Positions 46,419 through 55,828 of a stretch of 64,000 nt of DNA are shown here, piece after piece; position 1 is the first letter of the stretch, and every line of letters starts with the position of its first letter. The translations under genes were made by a program, and so were the position numbers. The stretch spans positions 4,104,001 through 4,168,000 of the forward strand of contig NZ_WSRO01000002.1 in assembly GCF_009769735.1 (NCBI RefSeq). The letters run 5' to 3'. The notes under the pieces were generated by a model that saw only the letters and a list, made by a program, of their open reading frames with translations, did not search any database and was not told where the DNA came from. The DNA is from Streptomyces sp. BA2 (lineage in GTDB: Bacteria > Actinomycetota > Actinomycetes > Streptomycetales > Streptomycetaceae).

Positions 46419-47516
46419 TCAGGCGTTCTCGGAAGCGGAAGAGGAGGAAGAGGAAGCGGAAGTGACCGATGCCGTCGATGCCGGGTCCGTGTCCGTCGTA
46501 CGGCGGCGTCGCAGCGCCCAGAAGACCGCCGAGCCCGCGACGACGGTGACGCCGACGCCGATCACGCCGGCGAGGCCGCCGGAGAGGCGGGTGTCGGTGA
46601 TGTCCTTGACGCCGTAGTCCGCGAGGGGAGAGTCGGAGGTGGCGTGCTCCTCGGTCTTCTTGTCGATGCCCTTGTCGGCCGCGACCTTCTCCAGGCCGTC
46701 GGGGTTCGCGGAGGCGTAGAAGCTGACGAAGCCCGCGAGGACGAGGGAGGTGACCAGGCCGGCGATCCACACCTTGCGGTGCGAGCGCGCCGCGGCCACG
46801 GGGACGGGCTCCTCGGCCGTCTCCGGGACGTCGACGAGTTCGCCGCCGACGCGGAGCTTGAGCTTCTGGGTGAGGCCGCGGGCGCCGTGGACCAGGTCGG
46901 GGCGGACGGCGATGACGGCGCCGACGGTGAGCGCGGTGATCGCCGCCTCGCCGATGCCGATGAGGACGTGCACGCCGACCATGGCGGTGGCGACCTTGCC
47001 GATGGAGACGTCGGTGGTGCCGCCGAGCGCGTAGAGGAACGTGAAGGCGATCGCGGCGGCGGGCACGGAGATCAGTGCGGCGACGAAGGAGGAGGCGGTG
47101 ATGGAGCGGCGGGTGCGGGGAAGCACTTTCACCAGGCCGCGGAAGGTGAGATAGGCCACGACGGTCGTGACGATGGCCATGTCCGTGATGTTCACGCCGA
47201 GCGCGGTCAGGCCGCCGTCGGCGAAGAGAACGCCCTGCATGAGGAGTACGACGGACACGCACAGGACACCCGTATAGGGGCCGACGAGTATCGCGGCGAG
47301 GGCCCCGCCGAGCAGATGTCCGCTGGTCCCGGCGGCGACGGGGAAGTTCAGCATCTGTACGGCGAAGATGAACGCGGCCACGAGCCCGGCGAGCGGCGCC
47401 GTCCGCTCGTCCAGTTCGCGCCGTGCGCCTCGGAGGCTGACCGCGATCGCGCCGGCGGCGATGATCCCGGTGGCGGCGGAGACGGGTGCGTTGATGAATC
47501 CGTCGGGGACATGCAT
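46419..47516 (-). CDS. cbiM: Nickel/cobalt ECF substrate-binding membrane protein CbiM fused to a PDGLE domain
   Basis: 365 aa. The N-terminus MHVPDGFI contains the metal-binding Met-His pair of CbiM/NikM. Six or more transmembrane segments follow, then a CbiN/NikN-like PDGLE motif (SANPDGLEKVA near residue 270) and a final transmembrane helix with a Ser-rich tail. The fusion supplies both the S-component and its accessory part. It is the first gene of cbiM-cbiQ-cbiO. A Nur-like box lies 75 bp upstream, which points to nickel rather than cobalt. Confidence 0.93.
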   Translation of the reverse strand: MHVPDGFINAPVSAATGIIAAGAIAVSLRGARRELDERTAPLAGLVAAFIFAVQMLNFPVAAGTSGHLLGGALAAILVGPYTGVLCVSVVLLMQGVLFADGGLTALGVNITDMAIVTTVVAYLTFRGLVKVLPRTRRSITASSFVAALISVPAAAIAFTFLYALGGTTDVSIGKVATAMVGVHVLIGIGEAAITALTVGAVIAVRPDLVHGARGLTQKLKLRVGGELVDVPETAEEPVPVAAARSHRKVWIAGLVTSLVLAGFVSFYASANPDGLEKVAADKGIDKKTEEHATSDSPLADYGVKDITDTRLSGGLAGVIGVGVTVVAGSAVFWALRRRRTTDTDPASTASVTSASSSSSSASENA

Positions 47517-47591
47517 GCGCGCGCTCCTGGGCAGGACAGGAAGAGGAAGGCAGAGCGGATCGCTCGTGAACCGTTCAATGATAGTGCTTTA

Positions 47592-47608
47592 TTGCGAACG
47601 GTTTGCAA
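47592..47608. promoter_or_regulatory. Nur (nickel uptake regulator) box
   Basis: TTGCGA-ACGGT-TTGCAA matches the reported S. coelicolor Nur box tTGCaa-N5-ttGCAA with one mismatch. It lies 75 bp upstream of cbiM. An 8-bp inverted repeat AACCGTTC/GAACGGTT (47569-47576, 47596-47603) overlaps it. Confidence 0.65.
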
Positions 47609-47720
47609 GAGCAGCGACTACCCAGTTATCCCGGTCACACCTGGAGCAGGAATCGGAATATATGGGACATTAGAGGGCAGAAAGCGCGTGATGGTGAGCG
47701 TGATGGTGAGGAGTTCGGCG

Positions 47721-48074
47721 ATGTCCGCAGTAGAGCAGTACGCACGCGCCCACGTCGTCACGGACTCCCCTGACGACCAGCTCACCGTCCCCGCCGTCCT
47801 CCGGTACGACCCGGAGGCCGACCCGCAATCAGTGCGGATCGGCCTCCCTGGTTCGCACGAGGGTTCCCACGAGTGGACCTTCGCCAGGCAGCTGCTCGAA
47901 CAGGGGCTGCGGGCCCCGGCCACCAGCGGCGACGTACACATCTGGCCCTGTGGACGGGTCCAGACCGTCATGGAGTTCCACTCGGCGCAGGGGGTGGCGG
48001 TCGTACAGTTCGACGCTTCGGCACTGATCCGCTTCCTGCGCCGCACGTACGCGGCCACCCCCGTGGCCCACTGA
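47721..48074 (+). CDS. ssgE: SsgA-like sporulation/cell-division protein, probably SsgE
   Basis: 117 aa from the ATG at 47721, set by GAGGAG at 47708-47713; an in-frame ATG at 47691 is the alternative. The SALP core is VPAVLRYDPEADPQSVRIGL, EWTFARQLLEQGLRAPATSGDVHIWP and the C-terminal IRFLRRTYAATP. SsgE controls timing of spore release in S. coelicolor, where the gene is SCO3158 as I recall. It is divergent from cbiM. Confidence 0.92.
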   Translation: MSAVEQYARAHVVTDSPDDQLTVPAVLRYDPEADPQSVRIGLPGSHEGSHEWTFARQLLEQGLRAPATSGDVHIWPCGRVQTVMEFHSAQGVAVVQFDASALIRFLRRTYAATPVAH

Positions 48075-48097
48075 CCCCGGTCAGACCCGCGCGAGGG

Positions 48098-50338
48098 TCA
48101 GACGCGCGCGAGCTCCCGGTCCTCGTCCTCGTCCGCGTCCCGTGTGCCCGAGGCATCGAGGTCACGCAGGCCCTCGCCCTCCACATCGACGTTCGGCAGC
48201 GCGCGGTCCAGCCACTTCGGCAGCCACCACGCCTTCCTGCCCAGCAGCGCGAGCACCGCCGGGACCAGCGCCATGCGCACGATGAACGCGTCGAAGAAGA
48301 CAGCGATCGCGAGACCGAAGCCGATCATCTTCACCATCTGCTCCGACGAACCGATGAAGCCCGCGAAGACCGCGATCATGATGACCGCCGCCGCCGAGAC
48401 CACGCGTGCCCCGTGCCGGAAGCCGGTCACGATCGCCTGGCCGGGCCGCTCCCCGTGGACGTACGCCTCTCGCATGCGCGTCACGAGGAACACCTCGTAG
48501 TCCATCGCGAGGCCGAAGACGACGCCCACCATGAAGATCGGCATCATGCTCATGATCGGGCCGGTCTGCTCGACGCCGAAGAGCGAGCCGAGCCAGCCCC
48601 ACTGGAAGACCGCGACGACCGCGCCCAGGGCCGCGAGGACCGAGAGCAGGAAGCCGAGCGCCGCCTTGAGCGGGACCAGGATCGAGCGGAAGACGACGAT
48701 CAGGAGCAGGAAGGCCAGGCCGACGACGAGTGCCAGGTAGGGCAGCAGGGCGTCGTTCAGCTTCTCGGAGACGTCGATGTTCATGGCCGTCGTGCCGGTG
48801 ACCATGACGCTCGCACCGGTGTCGGACTTGATCTCGGCGCCCGCGTCGCGGATCGAGTGCACGAGGTTCTCGGTCTCGATGCCGCTGGGCTTGGAGGACG
48901 GGACGACGCTGATGATCGCCGTGTCGCCCGCCTTGTTGATCATCGGCGGGGCGACCGAGAGGACGTCGTCGAGCCCGGAGATCGTCTTGGTGATCTCCCC
49001 GGCGGCGGCCTTCGGGTCGTCGGTCCCCTTGAGGTCGGCGACCGTCATCAGCGGGCCGTTGAAGCCGGGGCCGAATCCGTCGGAGACCAGGTCGTACGCC
49101 TTGCGCTGGGTCGTGGACGTCGGCTGTGCGCCGTCGTCCGGGAGGCCCAGTTCGAGGGAGGAGACGGGCAGCGCGGCCGCGCCGAGGCCGATGACACCGA
49201 CGAGCAGGACTGTGAGCGGACGGCGGACGACGAAGCGGGCCCAGCGGGTGCCGAGGTTGTCCTTCGGCGCCTTCTCCTCAGCGGCCGGCTTCTTCCCGCC
49301 GCCGCCGAGCACCTTGCTCTTGTCGCCCGTGGGCTTGACCTTCTTGCCCGCGTAACCGAGCAGCGCCGGGATCAGGGTGAGCGCGATGAGCACGGCGATG
49401 ACCACCGTGCCGGCCGCCGCGAAGCCCATCTTGGTGAGCATCGGGATGTTCACCACGGCGAGCCCGACAAGGGCGATGACCACGGTGAGCCCGGCGAAGA
49501 CCACGGCCGAACCAGCCGTCCCCACGGCGCGGCCCGCCGCGTCCTCGCGGTCCCGTCCGTCGGCGAGTTCGCCGCGGTAGCGGGAGACGATGAAGAGCGC
49601 GTAGTCGATGCCGACCGCGAGGCCGATCATCATGGCGAGCGTCGAGGTGGTCGTCCCCAGATCGAGCGCGCTGGCGAGCGCGGTGATCGAGGAGACACCG
49701 ATGCCCACGCCGATCAGCGCGGTCAGCAGGGGCAGTCCGGCCGCGATCAGCGAGCCGAAGGTGATGACGAGGACGACGGCCGCGACCGCGATGCCGATGA
49801 TCTCGGTGGCCCCGGTCTCGGGCATCGCCTGCAGCGCGTCGCCGCCGACCTCGACCGTGAGCCCGGACTCCCGCGCCTGGTCGGTCGTCTTCTCCAGGGC
49901 GTCACGGCTCTCGTCGGTCAGCTCCATCGAGGTGACCTTGTACGACACCGACGCGTACGCCGTGGAGCCGTCCTTGCTGACCGTCTTGGTCCGGAAGGGG
50001 CTGTCGGCCCTGGCCACCTCGCTCGAACCGGACTTGAGCGCGGCGACGGTCTTCTCGATCTCGGACTTGTTGCCCGGGTCCGTGACCTTCTCGCCGTCCG
50101 GCGCCTTGAAGACGACACGGGCACTCGCGCCGTCGGCGCTGGCTTCGGGCACACGCTCTTCGAGCAGGTCGAAGGCCTTCTGGGCCTCCGTCCCCGGAAT
50201 GGAGAAGGAGCTGGACGCGGCGGTGGGCGCGGACGCGGCGCCGACTCCGGCGAGCGTCAGGAGCGCCACCCATATCAGGGCGACGAAGTGCCGCCGCCTG
50301 AAGGCGAGTCGGCCTAGTTTGTAGAGGAAAGTGGCCAC
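48098..50338 (-). CDS. MMPL-family (RND) membrane transporter
   Basis: 746 aa with two MMPL halves. Each half has a large extracytoplasmic loop and a block of transmembrane segments with conserved GxxxDYxLF motifs: GIDYALFIVSRYR and AMDYEVFLVTRMR. It is a proton-driven exporter of lipids or drugs. The start is GTG. The TetR gene 108 bp upstream on the same strand probably controls it. Confidence 0.92.
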   Translation of the reverse strand: MATFLYKLGRLAFRRRHFVALIWVALLTLAGVGAASAPTAASSSFSIPGTEAQKAFDLLEERVPEASADGASARVVFKAPDGEKVTDPGNKSEIEKTVAALKSGSSEVARADSPFRTKTVSKDGSTAYASVSYKVTSMELTDESRDALEKTTDQARESGLTVEVGGDALQAMPETGATEIIGIAVAAVVLVITFGSLIAAGLPLLTALIGVGIGVSSITALASALDLGTTTSTLAMMIGLAVGIDYALFIVSRYRGELADGRDREDAAGRAVGTAGSAVVFAGLTVVIALVGLAVVNIPMLTKMGFAAAGTVVIAVLIALTLIPALLGYAGKKVKPTGDKSKVLGGGGKKPAAEEKAPKDNLGTRWARFVVRRPLTVLLVGVIGLGAAALPVSSLELGLPDDGAQPTSTTQRKAYDLVSDGFGPGFNGPLMTVADLKGTDDPKAAAGEITKTISGLDDVLSVAPPMINKAGDTAIISVVPSSKPSGIETENLVHSIRDAGAEIKSDTGASVMVTGTTAMNIDVSEKLNDALLPYLALVVGLAFLLLIVVFRSILVPLKAALGFLLSVLAALGAVVAVFQWGWLGSLFGVEQTGPIMSMMPIFMVGVVFGLAMDYEVFLVTRMREAYVHGERPGQAIVTGFRHGARVVSAAAVIMIAVFAGFIGSSEQMVKMIGFGLAIAVFFDAFIVRMALVPAVLALLGRKAWWLPKWLDRALPNVDVEGEGLRDLDASGTRDADEDEDRELARV

Positions 50339-50446
50339 GGAGGCGTACTCCCGGTCAGGTCGTGGTGTCTACAGGGCAGGGGGGATCAGCCCGACGACGT
50401 GAGCGGTCGCGTCAGGAGGGAGGTGTGGTCCTGTGAAGGGGCCGGG

Positions 50447-51037
50447 TCAGACGCCGAGAGCGGGGAGGATCACGGCGTCGATGTAGGAACGGAGGAACTC
50501 ACGGTCGACCGTGCGGTCCTCGATCAGGTCACGGGCGACGAAGCCGCCGACCATCATGTGGATGACGTAGCCCAACGCGGGGTTGTCCGGGGCCACTTCG
50601 CCCCGCTCGACGGCCCTGCGCAGCATCGCGTTCAGACCGGTGATCTCCGGCTCGATGAGCAACTGCCGCAGCGCCTGGTGGAGTTCGGGATTTCCGTGGA
50701 TGGCGTGGAACAGGCTCCGCATCAGCGCGGCGTCCCGCTCCATCTGGCAGTCGTCCGAACGGTTCGCGGTTTCGAGCAGGTCTCCGCGCAGGGACCCCGT
50801 GTCGATGTCCTCGATGGACACCGGCTTGTTGTGCCGCAGGGCCCTGGCGATCAGCTCGGGCTTGCTCCCCCACTGGCGGTAGAGGGTCGCCTTGCTGGAT
50901 CTCGTGCGGGCCGCGATGGCGTCCATCGTGAGCGCTTCGTACCCGACTTCGCGGAGCAGGTCGAGCACGGCCGCGTAGAGCTCGGCCTCGCGCTCGGGTG
51001 TGATCCGGCTGCGCCGCACCGTCGCCGCCTCAGCCAT
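50447..51037 (-). CDS. TetR-family regulator of the MMPL exporter
   Basis: 196 aa. The helix-turn-helix is ALTMDAIAARTRSSKATLYRQWGSKPELI near residues 35-62. A TetR_C-type ligand domain follows. It lies upstream of the exporter gene, co-directional. Two copies of a 17-bp site in its upstream region suggest autorepression. Confidence 0.9.
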   Translation of the reverse strand: MAEAATVRRSRITPEREAELYAAVLDLLREVGYEALTMDAIAARTRSSKATLYRQWGSKPELIARALRHNKPVSIEDIDTGSLRGDLLETANRSDDCQMERDAALMRSLFHAIHGNPELHQALRQLLIEPEITGLNAMLRRAVERGEVAPDNPALGYVIHMMVGGFVARDLIEDRTVDREFLRSYIDAVILPALGV

Positions 51038-51066
51038 GATCCCTCCGCTCCTCGTCGAACCCTTGC

Positions 51067-51129
51067 CGAAACCGTTCCGTACGCCATGACTGTACCCGGG
51101 GGCTTAACGAAACGAAACCGTTTCGTACG
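51067..51129. promoter_or_regulatory. Paired 17-bp TetR operator sites
   Basis: CGAAACCGTTCCGTACG (51067-51083) and CGAAACCGTTTCGTACG (51113-51129) lie 46 bp apart upstream of the TetR gene. The second contains a perfect palindrome ACGAAAC-C-GTTTCGT (51112-51126). Confidence 0.7.
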
Positions 51130-51210
51130 TGTGCTGCGTCACGCGCTCCCTTCACCTCGCCACCCCCTGTACGAGTTGCCGCGCCCCCCGCAGCGGAAAA
51201 GCATGGTGAA

Positions 51211-54200
51211 GTGACCGACGCGCGCGATGAAGCCCATGCTGACCACGCCTACCTGCGATTTCCGCACCTCAGCGGCGACCGCCTCTGTTTCGCGGCCGAG
51301 GACGACCTCTGGGTGGCGCCCCTGAGCCCGGACGGTGCCCCCGCCGGCCGGGCCTGGCGGGTGACCGTCGACCGGACCAAGGTGAGCCATCCGCGCTTCT
51401 CACCGGACGGCCGCCACATCGCGTACACGACATGGCGCAGCCTCGACCCGGAGATCCACCTCGCCCCGGTCGACGGCGGCCCGGCCCGGCGCCTCACCTA
51501 CTGGGGCAGCACGGACACCCGGGTCTGCGGCTGGTCCCCCGACGGCGACATCCTCGCCGTCTCCTCGCACGGCCAGCCCTTCTCGTACTTCTGCTGGGCC
51601 TACAGCGTGCCGACCGACGGATCGCCCGGCGGCAAGCTGCCCTGGGGGCCGGTGTACGACATCGCGGTCAACGACATCGACGGCGAACGCAAGACGCTCC
51701 TCCTGACCGGGAAGCCGCCGCACGAGCCCGCCGCCTGGAAGCGCTACCGGGGCGGGGCGATGGGCCGCCTGTGGATGCACGGCGAGCAGATCCTGCCCGA
51801 CCTCGACGGGCATCTGGACGCCCCGATGTTCGTGGACGGCAGGATCGCCTTCCTCTCCGACCACGAGGGCGTCGGCAACCTCTACTCCTGTCTGCCGGAC
51901 GGCTCCGACCTGCGACGGCACACCGATCACGACGCGTTCTACGCCCGGCACGCCTCCAGTGACGGCGCGCGCGTCGTCTACCAGTGCGCGGGCGACGTCT
52001 GGCTGGTGGACGACCTGTCCGCCGACTCCGAGCCGCGCCGCCTCGACGTGCGGCTCGGCGGGCCGCGCGCCGGACGGCGGATCTACCAGGTGCCCGCCGC
52101 GCAGCACCTCGACTCGATCTCCGTGGACACGACGGGCCGGGCCAGCGCCGTCGTCGTACGCGGCAGCCTGTACTGGCTCACGCACCGGGACGGGCCCGCC
52201 CGCACCATCACGGACACCCCGGGCGTGCGCGTCCGGCTCCCGGAGATGCTCGGCAAGGGCGGGCAGGTCGCCTACGTCACCGACGCGGAGGGCGAGGACG
52301 CCGTCGAGATCGCCTATCTGCCGCGCGCCAGCGGCGACCGCGCGCCGCGCAGACTGGCCCAGGGGCAGCTGGGCCGGGTTTTGGAGATGATCTCCGATCC
52401 CGAGGGCGAACGGCTCGCGATCGCGTCGAACGACGGGCGGCTCCTCCTGATCGACGCGGCCGAGGAGGGCGACGGCGAGGTGACGGAGCTGATCCGCTCC
52501 GTCAACGGCCCGGTGCGTGACCTGGCGTTCTCGCCGGACGGCGCATGGCTGACCTGGTCCCACCCCGGCATCGGCCGCTCCCTGCGCCACATCAAGATGG
52601 CCCGCATCGAGGGGCCCGCCTGCCGCATCATCGTCGACGTCACCAACGGCCGCTTCGAGGACGAGAACCCGGTCTTCACCAGCGACGGCCGCTATCTCGC
52701 CTTCCTCTCCTGGCGCGGCTTCGACCCGGTCTACGACGTGCACACCGGCGACCTGTCCTTCCCGCTCGGCTGCCGCCCCTACCTCGTCCCCCTGTCGTCG
52801 GCGACCCCGTCCCCCTTCGCCCTCTCCCCCGACGGCCGCCCGGCGGCGGGCGGCCTCGACCCGGCCGACGGCCTCTCACCGGCCGGCTCCGCCATCGTCG
52901 AGGTGGAGGGCCTGGAGAGCAGGGTGACGCCCTTCCCGGTCTCGGCGTCCAAGTACTCGGCCCTCCACCCGGTCAGCGGCGGCGGCCTTGTCTGGATGCG
53001 CTGGCCGATCTCGGGCGCGCTCGGCGAGACGTTCGCCAACCCGGCGGACACCTCGGGACGCCCCACCCTGGAGTACTTCAACATCACCAAGGGCAAGAAG
53101 TCCGAACTGGTCGACCACCTCGACTGGTTCGCGATCAGCGGCGACGGCTCGCGGCTCGTGGTGGTCGACGAGGGCGACCTGCGCGCGGTGCCCTCGACGG
53201 AGTCCGGCGACGGCGACACGACCACCTGGATCGACCTGCGCCGCATCCTGCACGAGGTCGACCCGGCGGCCGAGTGGCGCCAGTCCTACGACGAGGCGGG
53301 CCGCCTCATCCGGGCCTACTTCTGGGAGCCGCACATGTGCGGCATCGACTGGCCCGCGATCCTGGACCAGTACCGGCCGCTGGTGGAACGGGTCGCGTCC
53401 CCCGACGAGTTCGCGGACCTGCTCCGCGAGGTCCTCGGCGAACTGGGCACGTCCCACGCGTACGTCTCCGCCGCCCGCCGCAACGAAGGGCCACCGCACT
53501 ACCAGCGGGCGATGGGCCTGCTCGGCGCCAACCTCGTCTGCCGGGACGGCAGTTGGATGGTCAAGCGGATCCTTCCCGGCGACTCGTCCGACTCCAAGGC
53601 ACGCTCACCGCTGGCGGGCGCGGGCATCCGCGAGGGCGCGGTCCTCACCCACATCGACGGCCGCCCCGTGGACCCGGTGACGGGCCCCTTCCCGCTGCTG
53701 GCGGCCGCGGGCGGCACGACGGTGGAGCTGACGTTCCAGCCGGCGGAGGGGGAAGGCAGACCGAGGAGGGTGGCGATCGTCCCCCTCATCAATGAACGCC
53801 CCCTGCGCTACCAGGACTGGGTGGCCAAACGCCGGGAGGTGGTACGGGAGTTGAGCGGGGGCAAGTGCGGCTACCTGCACATCCCCGACATGGGAGGCTC
53901 GGGATGGGCGCAGTTCAACCGCGACCTGCGCCTGGAGGTCTCGCTCCCGGCCCTGCTCGTGGACGTACGCGGCAACGCGGGCGGGCACATCAGCGAGCTG
54001 GTGGTCGAGAAGCTGACGCGCAAGATCCTGGGCTGGGACCTGACGCGGAACGCCCAGCCGGTGTCGTACGCGTCGAACGCGCCCCGGGGCCCGGTGGTGG
54101 CCCTCGCCGACGAGGCGACGTCCTCGGACGGCGACATGATCACGGCGGCCTTCAAGCTGCTCGGCCTCGGCCCCGTGGTGGGCCAGCGCACGTGGGGCGG

Positions 54201-54489
54201 CGTGGTGGGGATGACCGGGCGGCACGTCCTTGGTGACGGGACGGTCATCACGGTGCCGATGAACGCGGGGTGGTTCGACGAGTACGGCTGGTCCGTGGAG
54301 AACCACGGCGTGACCCCGGACCTGGAGGTGCTCCGCACGCCCCTGGACTGGGCGGAGGGGCGGCACGCCCAGCTCGACGACGCGGTGGGGGTGGCGCTCG
54401 ACCTCCTGGAACGGCAGCCGGCGGCGGAACCACCGGGCCTGGATGCCGTCCCGGACCGCCATCGGCCGAAGCTGCCGCCGCGGGGGTAG
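51211..54489 (+). CDS. Tricorn protease homologue, S41-family peptidase
   Basis: 1092 aa, full tricorn size. Two N-terminal beta-propellers (about 1-650, WD/PD40-like blades such as RFSPDGRHIAYTTW) gate access. A C1 helical region, a PDZ domain (about 760-850; GAGIREGAVLTHIDGRPVD) and a C2 peptidase domain follow. The catalytic Ser is in DEATSSDGD near residue 970 and the catalytic His near GTSHAYV. It degrades oligopeptides released by the proteasome or Clp. The start is GTG at 51211 with a weak ribosome site. Confidence 0.93.
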   Translation: MTDARDEAHADHAYLRFPHLSGDRLCFAAEDDLWVAPLSPDGAPAGRAWRVTVDRTKVSHPRFSPDGRHIAYTTWRSLDPEIHLAPVDGGPARRLTYWGSTDTRVCGWSPDGDILAVSSHGQPFSYFCWAYSVPTDGSPGGKLPWGPVYDIAVNDIDGERKTLLLTGKPPHEPAAWKRYRGGAMGRLWMHGEQILPDLDGHLDAPMFVDGRIAFLSDHEGVGNLYSCLPDGSDLRRHTDHDAFYARHASSDGARVVYQCAGDVWLVDDLSADSEPRRLDVRLGGPRAGRRIYQVPAAQHLDSISVDTTGRASAVVVRGSLYWLTHRDGPARTITDTPGVRVRLPEMLGKGGQVAYVTDAEGEDAVEIAYLPRASGDRAPRRLAQGQLGRVLEMISDPEGERLAIASNDGRLLLIDAAEEGDGEVTELIRSVNGPVRDLAFSPDGAWLTWSHPGIGRSLRHIKMARIEGPACRIIVDVTNGRFEDENPVFTSDGRYLAFLSWRGFDPVYDVHTGDLSFPLGCRPYLVPLSSATPSPFALSPDGRPAAGGLDPADGLSPAGSAIVEVEGLESRVTPFPVSASKYSALHPVSGGGLVWMRWPISGALGETFANPADTSGRPTLEYFNITKGKKSELVDHLDWFAISGDGSRLVVVDEGDLRAVPSTESGDGDTTTWIDLRRILHEVDPAAEWRQSYDEAGRLIRAYFWEPHMCGIDWPAILDQYRPLVERVASPDEFADLLREVLGELGTSHAYVSAARRNEGPPHYQRAMGLLGANLVCRDGSWMVKRILPGDSSDSKARSPLAGAGIREGAVLTHIDGRPVDPVTGPFPLLAAAGGTTVELTFQPAEGEGRPRRVAIVPLINERPLRYQDWVAKRREVVRELSGGKCGYLHIPDMGGSGWAQFNRDLRLEVSLPALLVDVRGNAGGHISELVVEKLTRKILGWDLTRNAQPVSYASNAPRGPVVALADEATSSDGDMITAAFKLLGLGPVVGQRTWGGVVGMTGRHVLGDGTVITVPMNAGWFDEYGWSVENHGVTPDLEVLRTPLDWAEGRHAQLDDAVGVALDLLERQPAAEPPGLDAVPDRHRPKLPPRG

Positions 54490-54634
54490 CGGGGCGGGGC
54501 TAGCGGCGCGGGGCTAGTAGCGCGGGCCCTTTCGGGGTCCGTCACTGGCCGTCATTGATCGAAATGCGAGGAATGTGCCCTCATGTAAGTCTGGTCGAGG
54601 CCCTTCCAACCTCACCCTCTAGGAGTGAACCCGC

Positions 54635-54874
54635 ATGGGCATCAAGGACCAGTTCCAGGACAAGGCCAACGACCTCGCCGGCAAGGCGAAGGGCGCCATG
54701 GGCAGCGAGAAGGACGAGGCGAGCGAGCGCGCCTCGCAGGCCCGTGACGACGCGCGGGAGCGCGGCCAGCAGGCCCAGGAGGAGTCGCGGGAGCGTTCCG
54801 CGAAGTCCCCCGACGAGGCACAGCGGGCGGCGCAGGAGCAGCAGGACAAGTTCAACCAGGACTACGACGCCTGA
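54635..54874 (+). CDS. CsbD-like small hydrophilic stress protein
   Basis: 79 aa, highly charged and helical. It begins MGIKDQFQDKANDLAGKAKGAMG and continues with Arg/Gln/Glu heptads. AGGAGTG precedes the ATG. CsbD-type proteins are sigma-B-type general stress proteins of unknown mechanism. The match is by composition and N-terminal pattern. Confidence 0.7.
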   Translation: MGIKDQFQDKANDLAGKAKGAMGSEKDEASERASQARDDARERGQQAQEESRERSAKSPDEAQRAAQEQQDKFNQDYDA

Positions 54875-55049
54875 CGCTGCGCTGAGCTTTGACCAGTGGG
54901 GCCCCTGGGACGCCGGGGGCTCCACTTTTGCGTGGGGCGGGGGGCGCCGGGGGGCTGCGTGGGCCAATGCAGTTGTTTTAACCCCGGTATCCGGCACGCC
55001 CGCCCGCTCGCTACGTGGTGTCCCAGGCCTTTTGGATGCATTTCCGGTA

Positions 55050-55313
55050 GTGAACTGGCTGAGGGGAAACGGCTGTGAGCGTCCCTACCACGACTCCACC
55101 TGGAGGTTCCAGCGTGTACGCACCGCCATCGTGGCAGCGGCTCTGTCCGCCGCCGCCCTGACCGTGGCCGCCCCCACGGCGGCCTTCGCCACCAGCCACA
55201 CCGTAGCCACCGCGACCCAGGCCAAGCCCGCCGCCGAGTGCACCCCCCACCCCTTCTGTGAAATCACCAACAACCACGGCGACGACTTCTACTACATGGA
55301 GGACACCGTCTGA
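55050..55313 (+). CDS. Small secreted Cys-containing protein (start uncertain)
   Basis: About 87 aa if read from the GTG at 55050. The sequence from RVRTAIVAAAL to AAFATS is a clear signal peptide. The mature end has CTPHPFC and a Tyr/Asp-rich tail. GGAGG at 55099-55103 sits before a GTG in another frame and has no start codon in this frame, so either the long N-terminus is real or the start was lost. The CTPxxFC motif echoes the I36-type protein at 55829. Confidence 0.5.
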   Translation: MNWLRGNGCERPYHDSTWRFQRVRTAIVAAALSAAALTVAAPTAAFATSHTVATATQAKPAAECTPHPFCEITNNHGDDFYYMEDTV

Positions 55314-55416
55314 TGTTCGGCGGAGCCCCGGCCGCCGAGATGACGGCCGGGGCTCCGCCGTACCGTCGGCGCCCTACAGGACGTCGGGACGCAGGCAGGG
55401 GTGCAAAGACAGGCTC

Positions 55417-55629
55417 TTAAGAGGTGGGCAGCATGCCGAGCACAGCGCCGGTGGACGGCATGCCGCCCGAGTCGGCCAGGTCGCCGAAGGGGTTGGCACC
55501 GTCCGTCGGGCTCGCCGACTGGACGAGCCCGTCGAGTGGCGGCCGCGGCTCCGCAGCGACGGCGGGAGCCACAGCAGCAGCTACCGCGAGGGTACCGACG
55601 AGGGCGGCTGCAACCTTCAGATGCTTCAT
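55417..55629 (-). CDS. Small secreted protein of unknown function
   Basis: 70 aa from the ATG at 55629. Residues 1-25 (KHLKVAAALVGTLAVAAAVAP) form a signal peptide with an AVA cleavage site. The mature 45 residues are Pro/Gly/Ser/Asp-rich with no Cys. Such short secreted proteins are common in Streptomyces. The function is unknown. Confidence 0.65.
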   Translation of the reverse strand: MKHLKVAAALVGTLAVAAAVAPAVAAEPRPPLDGLVQSASPTDGANPFGDLADSGGMPSTGAVLGMLPTS

Positions 55630-55828
55630 ACGGGGGTTTCCATTCTTCGGCAACACACGGTCACCCAGGGAGCAATCCGATGTCCAGACATCAGGCACCT
55701 GGGTCTCACTGCACCGTGGCTAACGACAGCTCCACAGCTCGGAAACTCCACCGCCACCAAAGGCTTAACACCGCGCCGGTTCCGCAAGACCAGCCCAGAT
55801 CAGACCGCGTTCGAGCACCCTTTGGGTC

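Noticed and set aside
47517..47720. Cobalamin riboswitch upstream of cbiM
   Set aside because: No B12-box or conserved riboswitch core was seen; a Nur-like box explains the region better.
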